Assembly (NCBI GenBank): GCA_022009755.1 | Contig: CP091722.1 | Span: 1,000,001-1,064,000 of the forward strand | Direction: 5' to 3' | DNA: 64,000 bases | Source: Oscillospiraceae bacterium | Lineage (GTDB): Bacteria > Bacillota > Clostridia > Christensenellales > QALW01 | Shown here: positions 53,613 to 63,861 of the stretch, in pieces | Numbering within the stretch: position 1 is the stretch's first letter | Layout: every line of letters begins with the position of its first letter | Program-made: the position numbers and the translations under genes | The notes under the pieces: model-generated | Told to the model about the DNA's origin: nothing | Database searches by the model: none | What the model saw: only the letters and a program-made list of their open reading frames with translations

Positions 53613-56193
53613 TTATTTGGTTTCAAACCAATTCTGTCCGCTGCTGCATTCCACCGGCAGCGGCACGCTCAGAGAGCAGCACTGCTCCATGCATTCCTTA
53701 AGCAGCTGCTGCGCCGCTTCCTTTTCTTCAAGCGGCGCCTCCAGAATAAGCTCGTCATGCACCTGAAGGATAAGCCTTGTGTTCATATTGCGCTTTTGCA
53801 GCTCCTGCTTTACCTTTACCATGGCCAGCTTGATTATATCGGCCGCGCTGCCCTGAACCGGCGTATTCATGGCCACCCTTTCCCCGAAGGTGCGCGTGTT
53901 GTAATTTGAGCTTGAAAGCTCCGGGCAGGGGCGCCTGCGCCCCATCATGGTAACTGCATATCCGTTCAGCTTGGCCTCCGCCCTGCAGCGATCCATAAAC
54001 GCCTTTACTCCCGGATATTTCGCAAAATAATCCGCAATATACTGCGCCGCCACCTTTACCGGCACGCCGATATTGCGTGCAAGGCCGAAATCGCTTATTC
54101 CGTATACTATGCCGAAATTCACCGCCTTTGCCTCCGACCGCTGCCGGCGCGTCACTTCCTCTTTTTTCACGCCGAATACCGATGCCGCCGTAGCCGTATG
54201 AACATCCTCCCCGCTGCAAAATGCGCGCCGCAGTCCCTCATCACCCGACATATCGGCCAGCACCCGCAGCTCTATCTGCGAATAGTCGCCGTCCACCAGT
54301 ACGCAGCCCTCTCGCGCTACAAAGGCGCGCCGTATCTCTCTGCCTATTTCGGTGCGCACGGGGATGTTCTGAAGGTTGGGCTCGGTTGACGATATTCTTC
54401 CCGTGGCGGTCACTGTCTGATTGAAGCTGGAATGCACCCTTCCCGATGCATCGGGCAGCGGCAGCATACCGTCTATATATGTGCTTTTAAGCTTCTGCAA
54501 TTTACGGTATTCCATAATTGCGGGAATTATGGGATGATCCTCCGCCAAAGCCTGAAGCACCTCAATGCCGGTTGAGTACCCGGTTTTGGTCTTGCGCCCG
54601 TGCGGAAGCCCGAGCTTTTCAAAAAGAATTTCTCCAAGCTGCTTTGTGCTGTTTATATTGAAGGTTTCCCCCGCCATATCGTATATCTGTGCGCTCAAGG
54701 TCTCCATTTCCTCCCCGAAGGCAGCCCCCAGCGTGCGCAGCACGGAAATATCCACGGTAAAGCCGCTTTCCTCCATGGAATAAAGCACCCCTATAAGCGG
54801 CAGCTCAATATTTTTATACAGCTTAAGCATTCCCTGCTCTTCAAGCGCCTCTTGCTGGCGGGCGGCAATATATGCCGTTTGACACGCCCCCGCTTCAAGG
54901 CCGTATTTTTCCAGTATGCCCTCAAGGGGATAATCCCCCTTAAGGCAATCAAGCAGGTATTCCGCCACCATTATATCGCCGCCCGCCTCAAACCCGCCCG
55001 TTTCGTGCATGAGGCTTTTGGCATCATAGGTCACTATGCTTTTATTTGATATAATATCGCCAAGCGCGCCGAAAAGCTCCTCCGGCGCTGCGCCCTGCCA
55101 AAGCAGGTTTTCGCAGACCGGGATGCAAAGCTGGCGTTTTTCGTCAAAGGAAATATAGGCAAGCCTCTGCCCCGTTTCCTTATCGGGCGATATAACAAAA
55201 TACACCTCGTTTTTGTCCGTATCCTGCCGGTTCTTTGCAAGCTCTTCCAGCGCTTCCCTAAGCCCTTTGACACCGCTGAGATTTATTGTTTCCGGCTTTG
55301 CAAACGCCCGCGTTTCCTGCCGTTTTTCCTCCTGCTGCTCCTGCGGCAAGCGCGCAAGCAGCGACCGGAAGCCCAAAAGCTCAAATTCCCGCCTGAGCAC
55401 GCCCGTATCCGCGGGAAGATAGATGCAATCCCGCATTGTAAAATCAAGGGGCACATTGCGGTCGATAGTGGCAAGCCGCTTGCTCAGAAGTGCCTGCTCC
55501 CGCTGCGCCTCTATGCGCTGCCCCAGCTTTCCGCCTATATTTTTTGCGTTATCCAGCACGCCTTCCGCGGTTTTATAGCTTTCCAGCAGCTTAAGCGCGG
55601 TTTTTTCCCCCACCGAGCTTATACCCGGAATGTTGTCCGAGCTGTCGCCTGCAAGCGCTTTATAGTCAATTATCTGCTCCGGGGTCAGCCCCATACTCTC
55701 TTTAAGATATTGCGGAGTAAATTTCCGTCTGGCTTATTCCCTTTCGCGTTATCCACACCGTGGTTTTGTCCGAAACCAGCTGAAGGGTGTCCTTATCGCC
55801 GGAGAGCACAACGCATTCGCCGTTTCCCTCTTCGCATATCCGGCTGAGCGTGCCGATAATATCGTCCGCCTCGTAGCCCGCTATGTCCACGGTGGAGATT
55901 CGCATTACCTCCAGCACCTCGCGCAAAAGCGGAAATTGCGGCACAAGCTCCGGCGGCATGGGCTTTCTTCCCGCTTTATAATCCGCATACTCCCGGTGAC
56001 GGAAGGTGGGCTCTCGCCTGTCAAAGGCAACGGCTATATGGGTGGGGGCAATCTGTTCAATTGCGCTCCAAAGCATATTTGTAAAGCCGTAAACGGCGTT
56101 TGTATACCGTCCGTCCGCCGCGGTAAGCAGCGGCATGGCATAAAACGCGCGGTTAAGCAGGGAATTGCCGTCAATCAGCATAAGCTTTATCAT
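53613..56193 (-). CDS. polA: DNA polymerase I, frameshifted between exo and polymerase parts
   Basis: About 860 residues. The 5'-3' exonuclease (MIKLMLIDGNSLLNRAFYA, GYEADDIIGTLS, VLSGDKDTLQLV) ends in frame at 55702, and the rest (55694 on) follows after restoring two C at about 55718 (ctccgcaat; IYSPQYLKESMGL). Helix-hairpin ALAGDSSDNIPGISSVGEKTALKLL, an inactive 3'-5' exo domain, then polymerase motifs DYSQIELRVLA, KAVNFGIVYG and QVHDELILEAP. Lengths are normal; the break is a homopolymer deletion, so probably not a real mutation in this essential repair enzyme. Confidence 0.95.
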
Positions 56194-56331
56194 AAAAAAA
56201 CACGCTCACTTCCAACATTACATAATGCTATTGTATCATAATACCGTAAAATTATAAACCCCTTTTTGTCCCCTATGGCAGGCGCGTGCCGAAAATCCCG
56301 CCGCAGCGGCGGCCTTTATTTTTTGTTTTGC

Positions 56332-56360
56332 TTGACTTGTTTTTGCCAAGCCGATATAAT
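56332..56360 (+). promoter_or_regulatory. Promoter of the MATE gene
   Basis: TTGACT (56332-56337), 17-bp spacer, TATAAT (56355-56360). A GC hairpin (ccgccg/cggcgg, 56300-56314) lies just upstream. Confidence 0.8.
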
Positions 56361-56424
56361 CGTTTTGTTTTAACAAAAGCAATACAATCTGCACGGCAAA
56401 AGGACTCAAAAGGACAATTTATTT

Positions 56425-57756
56425 ATGGACCTATTAAAGGATAATATCGGCAAACTCTATGCCCGTTTTCTGCTTACCTCGTTTGGAAGCACGCTTATCT
56501 CCAGCATCTACGGCCTTGTGGATGCCGCAATGGTCGGGCGCTATCACGGGCCCGACGGCTCCGCCGCCATGGCCGTGGTATCCCCCATGTGGAACATTAT
56601 ATACAGCCTCGGTCTGCTTGCGGCAATAGGCGGCTCGGTGCTCTACGCCGTGGCGCGCGGACGCGGCGAGTCCTCCGCCAACCGCTATTTCACCGCCTCC
56701 GTCACAATGGCGGGCATAATATCCGTTTTGCTGGTGGCCGTGCTTTATGTGTTTGAGGAGCCGCTTCTTCGCCTTTTCGGAGCAACCGATTCCCTCCTGC
56801 CCCTGTGCAAAGACTATCTTCTCTCCCTTAAGCCGTCGGTGCCGGTGTATGTTTTTATATGTATATTTTCTTCGTTTCTCCGCAACGATTCCGACCCGGC
56901 ACGCGCCACCAAAGCGGTGCTGGCGGGCGGCATATTCAATGTTTTCGGAGATTATTTCTTTGTTTTCACCCTTGATATGGGCATTAAGGGCGCAGGCATC
57001 GCCACCGCGATGGGTGCCTCCGTCTCGCTTATTGTGCTGGCCACCCACTTCTTTTCCAAAAAAAATACCTTGCGTTTTGAGCGGGACAGGCACATTTTTT
57101 CAAGCTACGGCCGCATAATATACAACGGCTTTTCCTCCTTTATTGTGGATATTGCAATGGGCGTGCTTACAATACTTTTCAACCGCAGTATCCTGCAATA
57201 TCTGAACACCGACGCTTTGGCGGTATACGGCGTTATAGTATCGGTAAGCACCTTCGTGCAGTGCTGCGCCTACGGTGTGGGGCAGGCCTCCCAGCCGATA
57301 CTTTCGCAGAATTACGGCGCAAATCTCTTTGACCGCATACGCCTGCTGCTTAAATACAATGTAATAACCTGCGCCGTAATAGGGGTATTATGGACGGCGC
57401 TTACCATGCTGCTGCCCACGGCCTTTATCCGCCTGTTTATGACCCCTACCGAAAATGTCCTGCTTATAGCGCCGGGAATAATGCGCGTTTACGCCCTTTC
57501 CTTCCTGCTGCTGCCCTTTAATGTTTATGCCTCCTACTACTGCCAGTCCACGCTGGATTCCCCCGGCTCCATGACGGTGTCCGTCTCCCGCGGAATACTG
57601 TTAAGCGGCGCGCTTATAATAGTGCTTCCCCTTGTTTTCGGCGGAGATTCCGTATGGTGGGCAATGCCGGTTACCGAGCTGCTGGTGGCGGTGTTTGCAT
57701 CGGTGCGCATGCTTTTGCGCCTTAAGCGCGCACAAAAGGGCGTGCAAAGCGCCTGA
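56425..57756 (+). CDS. MATE family efflux transporter
   Basis: 443 residues with 12 TM helices in two homologous halves. Residue pattern (SSIYGLVDAAMVGRYHGPDGSAAMAVVSPMWNIIYSLGLL...; GVGQASQPILSQNYGA) is typical of the DinF/NorM-like Clostridial subfamily. It would export cationic compounds with Na+ or H+. The substrate is unknown. An AAAAGGAC site precedes the ATG. Single-gene transcription unit with its own promoter. Confidence 0.9.
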   Translation: MDLLKDNIGKLYARFLLTSFGSTLISSIYGLVDAAMVGRYHGPDGSAAMAVVSPMWNIIYSLGLLAAIGGSVLYAVARGRGESSANRYFTASVTMAGIISVLLVAVLYVFEEPLLRLFGATDSLLPLCKDYLLSLKPSVPVYVFICIFSSFLRNDSDPARATKAVLAGGIFNVFGDYFFVFTLDMGIKGAGIATAMGASVSLIVLATHFFSKKNTLRFERDRHIFSSYGRIIYNGFSSFIVDIAMGVLTILFNRSILQYLNTDALAVYGVIVSVSTFVQCCAYGVGQASQPILSQNYGANLFDRIRLLLKYNVITCAVIGVLWTALTMLLPTAFIRLFMTPTENVLLIAPGIMRVYALSFLLLPFNVYASYYCQSTLDSPGSMTVSVSRGILLSGALIIVLPLVFGGDSVWWAMPVTELLVAVFASVRMLLRLKRAQKGVQSA

Positions 57757-57846
57757 TGCCCCGAAGCCGCATTTGTGCAAAACCCTTTTACTGCCTATTC
57801 TTTTGTTGACAGGTGCAAAACAATGCTGTATAATCAGTGCAATTGA

Positions 57847-57955
57847 ATAAGTCAGGGGTGCTGAAGGAATTCGGCTGAGATTAAAGCTATGCTGCTTTTG
57901 ACCCTTTAACCTGATATGGGTAATGCCATCGTAGGAAGATAAGCTACTTAGCAAA
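57847..57955 (+). promoter_or_regulatory. TPP riboswitch (THI element)
   Basis: The core sequences are present: aggggtgctg, ggctgaga, accctttaacctgatatgggtaatgcc and gtaggaa. The region lies 80-190 bp before thiT; thiamine pyrophosphate should shut expression down through the terminator after it. Confidence 0.93.
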
Positions 57956-57966
57956 CTTAGCAATTT

Positions 57967-57996
57967 ACCGCGGGCATACCGCGGTTTTTCTTTTTC
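57967..57996 (+). terminator. Riboswitch expression-platform terminator
   Basis: Hairpin accgcgg / ccgcggt followed by TTTTTCTTTTT, 12 bp after the riboswitch core and before thiT. Confidence 0.85.
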
Positions 57997-58031
57997 CGGC
58001 TTATTCATAAAAAATGAAAAGAGGTTGGAAC

Positions 58032-58720
58032 ATGAACCAAAAAACAAAAAAACTTGTAGTCAGCGCACTTATGCTGGCACTGAGCTTCGTACTTTCTCTT
58101 ATAAAGATATACGAATTGCCTTGGGACGGCTCGGTTACTCTGTTTTCCATGCTGCCCATCATTCTTGTGGGCTATATGTACGGCAATACATGGGGAATTT
58201 TGACTGCCTTTACCTATTCCCTTTTGCAGATGCTCATGGGTGCCACTGCATCTCAGGCCTTTGCCGGACTTGAAGGCATAAATGTATTTATATGGCTCTG
58301 CTTGACTATGTCGTAGCCTTCACCGTGCTCGGTCTTGGCGGCGTTTTCCGCAGCTGCATCAAAAACAACACCGTATCCCTGCTGCTTGGCGCGGCACTGT
58401 GTGTTCTTCTTCGCTATGCCGCACATTTCGGCAGCGGCGCAATACTTTGGGGCGGCTATGCCGTATGGTTCTTTACGGATCCCACTGCCTTTGTTAAAAT
58501 CGCCCCCGAGCTTTGCCAAAGCATCATGAGCAAATACACCGGCACCGGCCTTGCCTGCGTATACTCCGCAGTTTACAATGCCACCTATATGCTGCCCGAA
58601 TTTGTTATCACCCTTATCGGCGCAGGCGCAATAATGGCGGTTTCCCCCCTTCGCCGCATCATTGCCGGCAGGAAGCAGTCCCCCGTCGCCCCGGCAGCAT
58701 CCGGCACGCAGGGCGAATAA
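58032..58720 (+). CDS. thiT: Energy-coupled thiamine transporter S component ThiT, frameshifted
   Basis: About 230 residues over two frames (to 58316 and from 58292). KLVVSALMLALSFVLSLIKIYELPWDGSVTLFSMLPIILVGYMYG and the later YAAHFGSGAILWGGYAVWFF are diagnostic of ThiT, which binds thiamine and uses the shared ECF module. The break near 58300 (atatggctctg) shifts the frame by one. The upstream TPP riboswitch confirms function. The ECF A/A'/T genes are elsewhere. Confidence 0.93.
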
Positions 58721-58753
58721 TCCTTAATAAGCAAACAAGTCTTGTTCTTAAAA

Positions 58754-58790
58754 AAAGCCGCGAAAAAACGCTGAGTTTTTTCGCGGCTTT
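58754..58790. terminator. Terminator between thiT and the HAD gene
   Basis: 16-bp arms aaagccgcgaaaaaac and gttttttcgcggcttt around a short loop; T-rich on both sides, so bidirectional. Confidence 0.88.
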
Positions 58791-58818
58791 TGATTTTACG
58801 GCAACGGCATTTCCGCCG

Positions 58819-59598
58819 TCAGCCCTCAAGCAGCCTTTCCTTAAGCCGGGCAAGGTTTTGAAAAATGTATTCCTGCGGAATTCCGGCATCCAGCGCTTCT
58901 TTTCGCGTGCCCGTGCCGGTAAGCACCATGCAGCCGGTTACCCCGCAGTTTCGGGCAAAGGCCATATCGGTATCCGCACGGTCCCCCACCACATAAATTT
59001 CGCTTTTTTCCGTATCCGCTCCCTGTGCGGCAAATATGCGCATACAGTCCTGCATCATATACTTTTCGGGCTTGCCTATATAAATGCACCTTTTCTTAAC
59101 GGCATACTCCGCCATTGCGGCTATTGCTCCCGTGTGCGGAATAAGCCTGCCGCCCTGCGGAATTACCGGGTCCGTGTTGGTGCAGTACAGCCGCGCCCCG
59201 TCCATAGCCAGCTTGCAGGCCGTATCCATATCCTCATAGGTTATGCCTTTATCAAAGCCTATAAGCACGGCGGAGGCGTTTTGCGAAACAAGCAGCCCCC
59301 GGCTTTCACACTCTTTTTTTAACGCCGGGCTGCCCACTACATATACGCTTTTCTCTCCCCGCTCCGCCAGCACCCTTGCCGCCGTCATGCCGGAGGATAT
59401 AACACGCTCCGCAGGCATGGGTATGCCCATTTTTTCCAGCCGCGCCGCTGTTTCCTCGGGCGCTCTCATGGGGCAATTTGTAACGGCGGCATAGGGTATG
59501 TTTCTTTTCTGCAGCAGCGAAACAAACTCCGCTGCATATTCCACCGGCTCATCGCCGCGGTAAAGCGTGCCGTCAAGGTCAAAGCAAAAGCATTTCAT
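58819..59598 (-). CDS. HAD-IIA family phosphatase (NagD-like)
   Basis: 259 residues. FDLDGTLYRGDE has the nucleophile Asp7 and acid Asp9; AVTNCPMRAPEETAARL is motif II, IGKPEKYM motif III and YVVGDRADTDMAFARNCG motif IV. The C2-type cap fits the NagD/AraL group. Substrate not known. Ends near the terminator; start preceded by a GGAGG-like site. Confidence 0.9.
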   Translation of the reverse strand: MKCFCFDLDGTLYRGDEPVEYAAEFVSLLQKRNIPYAAVTNCPMRAPEETAARLEKMGIPMPAERVISSGMTAARVLAERGEKSVYVVGSPALKKECESRGLLVSQNASAVLIGFDKGITYEDMDTACKLAMDGARLYCTNTDPVIPQGGRLIPHTGAIAAMAEYAVKKRCIYIGKPEKYMMQDCMRIFAAQGADTEKSEIYVVGDRADTDMAFARNCGVTGCMVLTGTGTRKEALDAGIPQEYIFQNLARLKERLLEG

Positions 59599-59670
59599 AT
59601 TGCCTCCTTTTTGCTGCCGTTACCCTTTGCGGTACCGGCGCCGTTTTTTGTTTTGCCGTAAGATAAAACA

Positions 59671-59701
59671 AAAGGCCTCCGGCAAAAATTCCGGAGGCCG
59701 T
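59671..59701 (-). terminator. Terminator after the SGNH lipoprotein gene
   Basis: Arms ggcctccgg (59674-59682) and ccggaggcc (59691-59699); on the minus strand TTTTGTTTTATC follows. Confidence 0.85.
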
Positions 59702-59713
59702 GTTTATACCGTA

Positions 59714-60997
59714 TCAGCCGGCGTTGTAATCATACAGCATGGTCAGTATCTGCATGGCATACATTCTTGCGAACCAGTCATTGGGGTGGTTAACATTGTT
59801 TCCGGTGGTATCCTGGAAGGATTTTCTCTCAAGAATATAGGTATGGGGGGCATACATATCCATAGCCGCCACACCGGTCTTCTCAAGAGCCTTGAAGGCC
59901 TCGCCGTGGGTGCCCTGCTTGATATCCCAGCCGATCTGGGGGTTTGCATGGAAGGTGGACACCACAATGAACTCGCAATCGGGGTTCTTGGCCGAAATCT
60001 TGTCCATCATCTGCTGAATGGTCTTGGCCTCATCCTCGCCGTCCACATTGGAATCGTTCATGCCGAAGCCCAGAATAACAAGATCCGGCTTGCCGGCAGC
60101 AACCTTGCTGTCAACATTTTCAAGGCCGTTCTTAGCCTGCCAGCCGCCCACTGAGGGGTTTGTGATCTTGATCTTCGCATCGGGATAAAGCGCGCTGAGC
60201 TGTCTCTTTACCATGTTGAAGAAGGTCGGAGCCTTGGGCTCTCTGCCGTAGGTGGAGGAGGAATCGCAGCCGGTAAAGATGGAGTCGCCGTAGAAGGCAA
60301 TCTTCACCTGCTCGCCGCCCTTAAGCTTAGCAAGGGTCTTGGGCAGCTTGGAGCCGGCAAACTCGGCATGCGGCATTTCGTTTTCGTTAAGATCGTAGGT
60401 GTAGGTAAAGCTGATCTGCTTGGAATACAGCCACTCGCCCACGCAGTACATAACGCCGTTGAGGATTCCGCCGTAGCCGTCGGTTCCGCACTTGTCCTGA
60501 TGCGCGCTGGTAAGGTCGCCGGGCTTGAAGTACGGAATGGAGAAGGTCTCATCACCGGGAAGCCATATAACCTTGCTGGGGTCGTTTTCGTCCAGCTTGT
60601 AGTGAACGCCCTCTTTAAGCTCGATCTTCAGGGTAACATCGCGAACCGCGATTATCCGAATGGGCTTAAAGAGCAGGTTGCCCGTTATGCTGCCGTCCTC
60701 ATTTTCGTGGAAGGTAACACACTCGTTGTACATGGTGTTGCTCTGCCAGATGGGCATTGTCATCTCGTTAAGGGTGTACTTGTACTCCGGGCTGTCCTCC
60801 TTGGAAGGAGCAGCGGGCTTGGGCGTGGGAGAAGCCGCCGGGGTGTCCGGGGTGTTGTCTCCTGCCGTTGCCGACTCGCCGGGAGCAGTTGCGGAATTAT
60901 CCGGAACCTCAGAGGTCTGCGGCTCCTTGACGCAGCCGACAAACATGAAGGTCAGTGCCATAAGTATCGCCAAAACGGCGATTACAGTTTTTTTCAT
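59714..60997 (-). CDS. SGNH/GDSL hydrolase lipoprotein
   Basis: 427 residues from ATG 60997 (AAGGATAA-type site; the upstream in-frame ATG is weaker). A lipoprotein signal (MALTFMFVGC) and a Thr/Pro/Ala/Ser-rich linker (about 25-70) lead to a beta region (about 75-215) and the SGNH hydrolase: FYGDSIFTG (Ser), PSVGGWQAKNG (Gly), GFGMND (Asn) and VNHPNDWFARMYA (Asp/His). An extracellular esterase, such as an acyl or acetyl esterase of cell-wall polysaccharides (inference). Monocistronic. Confidence 0.9.
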   Translation of the reverse strand: MKKTVIAVLAILMALTFMFVGCVKEPQTSEVPDNSATAPGESATAGDNTPDTPAASPTPKPAAPSKEDSPEYKYTLNEMTMPIWQSNTMYNECVTFHENEDGSITGNLLFKPIRIIAVRDVTLKIELKEGVHYKLDENDPSKVIWLPGDETFSIPYFKPGDLTSAHQDKCGTDGYGGILNGVMYCVGEWLYSKQISFTYTYDLNENEMPHAEFAGSKLPKTLAKLKGGEQVKIAFYGDSIFTGCDSSSTYGREPKAPTFFNMVKRQLSALYPDAKIKITNPSVGGWQAKNGLENVDSKVAAGKPDLVILGFGMNDSNVDGEDEAKTIQQMMDKISAKNPDCEFIVVSTFHANPQIGWDIKQGTHGEAFKALEKTGVAAMDMYAPHTYILERKSFQDTTGNNVNHPNDWFARMYAMQILTMLYDYNAG

Positions 60998-61398
60998 TAT
61001 CCTTTCTCCTTTGCTTATAAGCAATCTTTTCTGTTTATTATAGTACAATTCAATTGCAAAATCAACACCTTTTGTGCTTATTGATATACACTTGCCGCCC
61101 GTTATGCACCGTTCTTTTCACATGACGGAACAAAAAGTGTTGATATCGTCCGTTTGCTTGCGTTTATGCGTTCTTCCTGCCGCATCTGCTTTATAAAAAC
61201 GCCGACCCCTCACGAATAAAAAGCTCTTGCTTTTTGCAGGTATTGTGTTAAAATAGTAAAGTGCTGACGGCAGCCTGCGCGCAGGTCCAAACGCCCTCGG
61301 CACAGTCCCTTTAGCATATTTTCACCCGCGCCGTGTCGTTTTATTCCGAAAAAGCAATACTGTTTTGCACACAGCTGCATTAGAAAGGCGGTTCGAAT
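60998..61398. other. Intergenic region with promoter before the TrpR-like gene
   Basis: About 400 bp without a gene. TTGCTT (61227-61232) and TAAAAT (61249-61254) spaced by 16 bp form a likely promoter 145 bp before the TrpR-like gene. Nothing else is evident. Confidence 0.5.
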
Positions 61399-61725
61399 AT
61401 GGAATATCATTCCCGACTTCAAAGCAAGCTCAACGATGAGCTTTTTGACGCCATACTTTCCCTGCGCAGCCGGGAGGAATGCTACCGTTTCTTTGAGGAT
61501 CTCTGCTCCGTAAGCGAGCTTCAGGCCATGGCTCAGCGCCTTGAAGTGGCGCGCATGCTGGCAGAGGACATCACCTATATCGATATCGCCCGGCTCACCG
61601 GCGCCAGCACCGCCACCATAAGCCGCATAAACCGCTGCCTTAAATACGGCGCGGAGGGCTACCGCATAGCCCTTGAGCGCAGCGGAACGGACGGCAGCCC
61701 CGCAGATAAGCAGACAAATAAATAA
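61399..61725 (+). CDS. YerC/YecD family TrpR-related regulator
   Basis: 108 residues. LNDELFDAILSLRSREECYRFFEDLCSVSELQAMAQRLEVARMLAEDITYIDIARLTGASTATISRINRCLKYG is the TrpR-like HTH protein of Firmicutes. GAAAGGCGG lies upstream of the ATG. It may be an autonomous repressor; target unknown. Confidence 0.92.
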   Translation: MEYHSRLQSKLNDELFDAILSLRSREECYRFFEDLCSVSELQAMAQRLEVARMLAEDITYIDIARLTGASTATISRINRCLKYGAEGYRIALERSGTDGSPADKQTNK

Positions 61726-61747
61726 AATAATGCTTGGTATATACAAA

Positions 61748-61776
61748 AAACGGCTGTTTCGTCAGCCGTTTTCGTT
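61748..61776. terminator. Terminator between the TrpR-like gene and the RelA/SpoT-like gene
   Basis: Hairpin aacggctg / cagccgtt with TTCG-type loop, followed by TTCGTTTT on the + strand and a T run on the other. It overlaps the 3' end of the convergent gene. Confidence 0.8.
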
Positions 61777-63118
61777 TTCGGCACGCGCCGGGAAAAGCGA
61801 TGCATTTGCAAGAAAGTGCGCGCGGTATTTTTCCCACTGCGCAGGCTCCTCCACCGCCGCCAGTATCTGCTCAAGGTATGCCGATATATTCTGCGCCGCC
61901 GCGTCCAGATTCTCTCTTGAAATAAATTCTATGTCCGGGTTTTCCGCAAAGCACTTTGCCAGATGCTCCAGCAGATCCTCTAACACTATCAGCGATATCG
62001 CACTTCCCTTGCCCGGACAGCGCGCGGTTATCTCCTTGCGGATATAGCTTATAAAAAAACTCAAGATCGCCGGAATTGTTCTCCGGCTCCATAATAAACA
62101 GCATACGGAAAAACAGGTTCCATTCAAAATCCTCGTTCATCACCCTGCTCAGGGTTTCCCCCCATCACCCGACAGAACCCGTCGCCGAACCTCAGCGGCC
62201 GCTCCAAATGCAGGCTGTTCTGCATATCAAGGCGCATGCTCTTTATTCTGTACAGCAGGGTCACCATAACCTCCATGCTGCCCGCCTGAATGGCATCCGC
62301 CCCAGTCACGCCGTTATTGAACACAAAATCGGCCAGAATCTCGCAGGGCTTGCGGAAATTCACCGTAAAGCCTATCTCCTCCGTCATTTTGTTGTACAGC
62401 ATATCGTTTATGGCCTTTGCCAGTATCTGCTTTGTGGCCCCCGCCTGCATATAGCTTTCGCCGGAGTCGTGCTTCTGCATCTGCTGATATATAAGCATAA
62501 GCTGCTGGTCTATCGACACCAGATTGTTGTTTATGGAAAGCATCAGCTGACGGAAAAATCGTCTATCAGCCGATAGCTGTTGTTTTTGTATACTATCTTA
62601 TGCTCTATCTCCGCCCAGAACACCTTTACCAGCGATTTTATCTGCATCTCAAAGCGGAAGCTTTTCCCGTCCTGCACAATAATTCCGTCTATGCGGTATA
62701 TATCTAACCCGTTGCGCTGCTTCTGCGGCTGCGGCGACATAAGCTCCAGCCCTATATCCGGCACATCCTCAAGATAACAGTATCCGTCCTTCTGCTTTGA
62801 GAACATACCCTTAATGCGGGAAAAAACCTCGTCCTCATCCTTTATAAAACGGCACTCCACCCGCACCCCGACAACATCGGAAAGCTCCTGCATTATTTCT
62901 TTTCCGCTTCTGTGCTTTGCATAGAGCTTTTTGCGGATTATCTTTTCCTTAAGGCTCACCGCCTCCTTAACGCGGGATACTACATTTATTACGCAGTCAT
63001 CATCAAGACGCTGCGTAAACAGCGCATTTATCCTGTTTGACGCAGCAGTATATACCTCCGCGTTTTCCGCAAGCACCGCCAGCGCCTCATCTATTGCATC
63101 GAAAGCCTCCAGCCTCAT
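61762..63118 (-). CDS. RelA/SpoT-domain protein, frameshifted
   Basis: About 450 residues in four frames: 63118-62543, 62543-62124, part of 62143-61871 and 62127-61762; breaks near 62545, 62140 and 62060. The nucleotidyltransferase part shows SLKEKIIRKKLYAKHRSGKEIMQELSDVVGVRVECRF, then FEMQIKSLVKVFWAEIEHKIVYKNN. The canonical EIQIRT is EMQIKS here, so alarmone synthesis is uncertain. The C-terminal part is helical and rich in charged residues and has no known domain. It sits 70 bp downstream of the ParA-like gene on the same strand. Confidence 0.8.
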
Positions 63119-63188
63119 TCAATTCCTCCCCGCGGTCTTGCCGCCGCATACAATTTTCAGCCCGTGTCCGTCGTTTCACCGTTTTCCG

Positions 63189-63861
63189 TCACACCGTTTC
63201 ATCCAGCCATTCCGGGCGCATGAATATCTTTATGGGCCGCCTTTCCGCCTCATACTCCGCAGGCAGCTGCTCAAGCAGCCCCTCAAGCCCGCACACGCAC
63301 TCCACCGGTATTTTACAGCTTTCGGATAATTCCCGGCACACCTCCGCACCGAAAAGTATGTCCTCAAGCGTAGTATTCCTTGCCATGTTTGTATTGTTTA
63401 TTATTGCATCCACCTTCAGGCGCGCATTTGCTTCAATATCCCTGAGCATTACCGTCAGCTCCGGCACACCCTTGGAAAGGACGGCGCGCATTCACCACAA
63501 GGCGCACGAACACATCATCTTTTTCCAGCTGCGTCTTGTAGCATCCCAGTGCCGTCGCGCCCACCGCATCGCCCCCCACATCCACTATGACGGTGCGCGT
63601 GCGGTCGGCAAATATGCTCAGTATCTGCGCGGGAAGCGCCGGAATATCCACCGAAGTGTTGGCAAAGGTCGGGCACAGCACCTGCACCCCCGCCGCCTCC
63701 AGCATGGCCGTTTTTTCGCTTGAGCGAAAGTACGGATTCACTATATCAAGATCCACCAGCGTTGTGGGCAGCCCCTTGGCCGCACATTCAAGAGCGGTAT
63801 TTATGGATATCTCCGTTTTGCCGCTGCCGTAATTACCGCAAAAAACATTTATTCTGTGCAT
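63189..63861 (-). CDS. ParA/MinD-like P-loop ATPase, frameshifted
   Basis: About 225 residues in two frames (63861-63433 and 63491-63189), joined near 63482. FCGNYGSGKTEISINTALECAA is the P-loop; LVDLDIVNPYFRSSE and TVIVDVGGDAVG are the switch motifs of CbiA/ParA-type ATPases. The fold is complete but lacks the deviant Walker A Lys (KGG) of ParA. Similar Clostridial proteins occur beside iron-sulfur/2-oxoacid oxidoreductase genes; partner not visible here. Confidence 0.8.

Noticed and set aside
57847..57955. TPP riboswitch as a novel RNA
   Set aside because: All known THI-element core segments are present and the downstream gene is thiT, so it is the known class.
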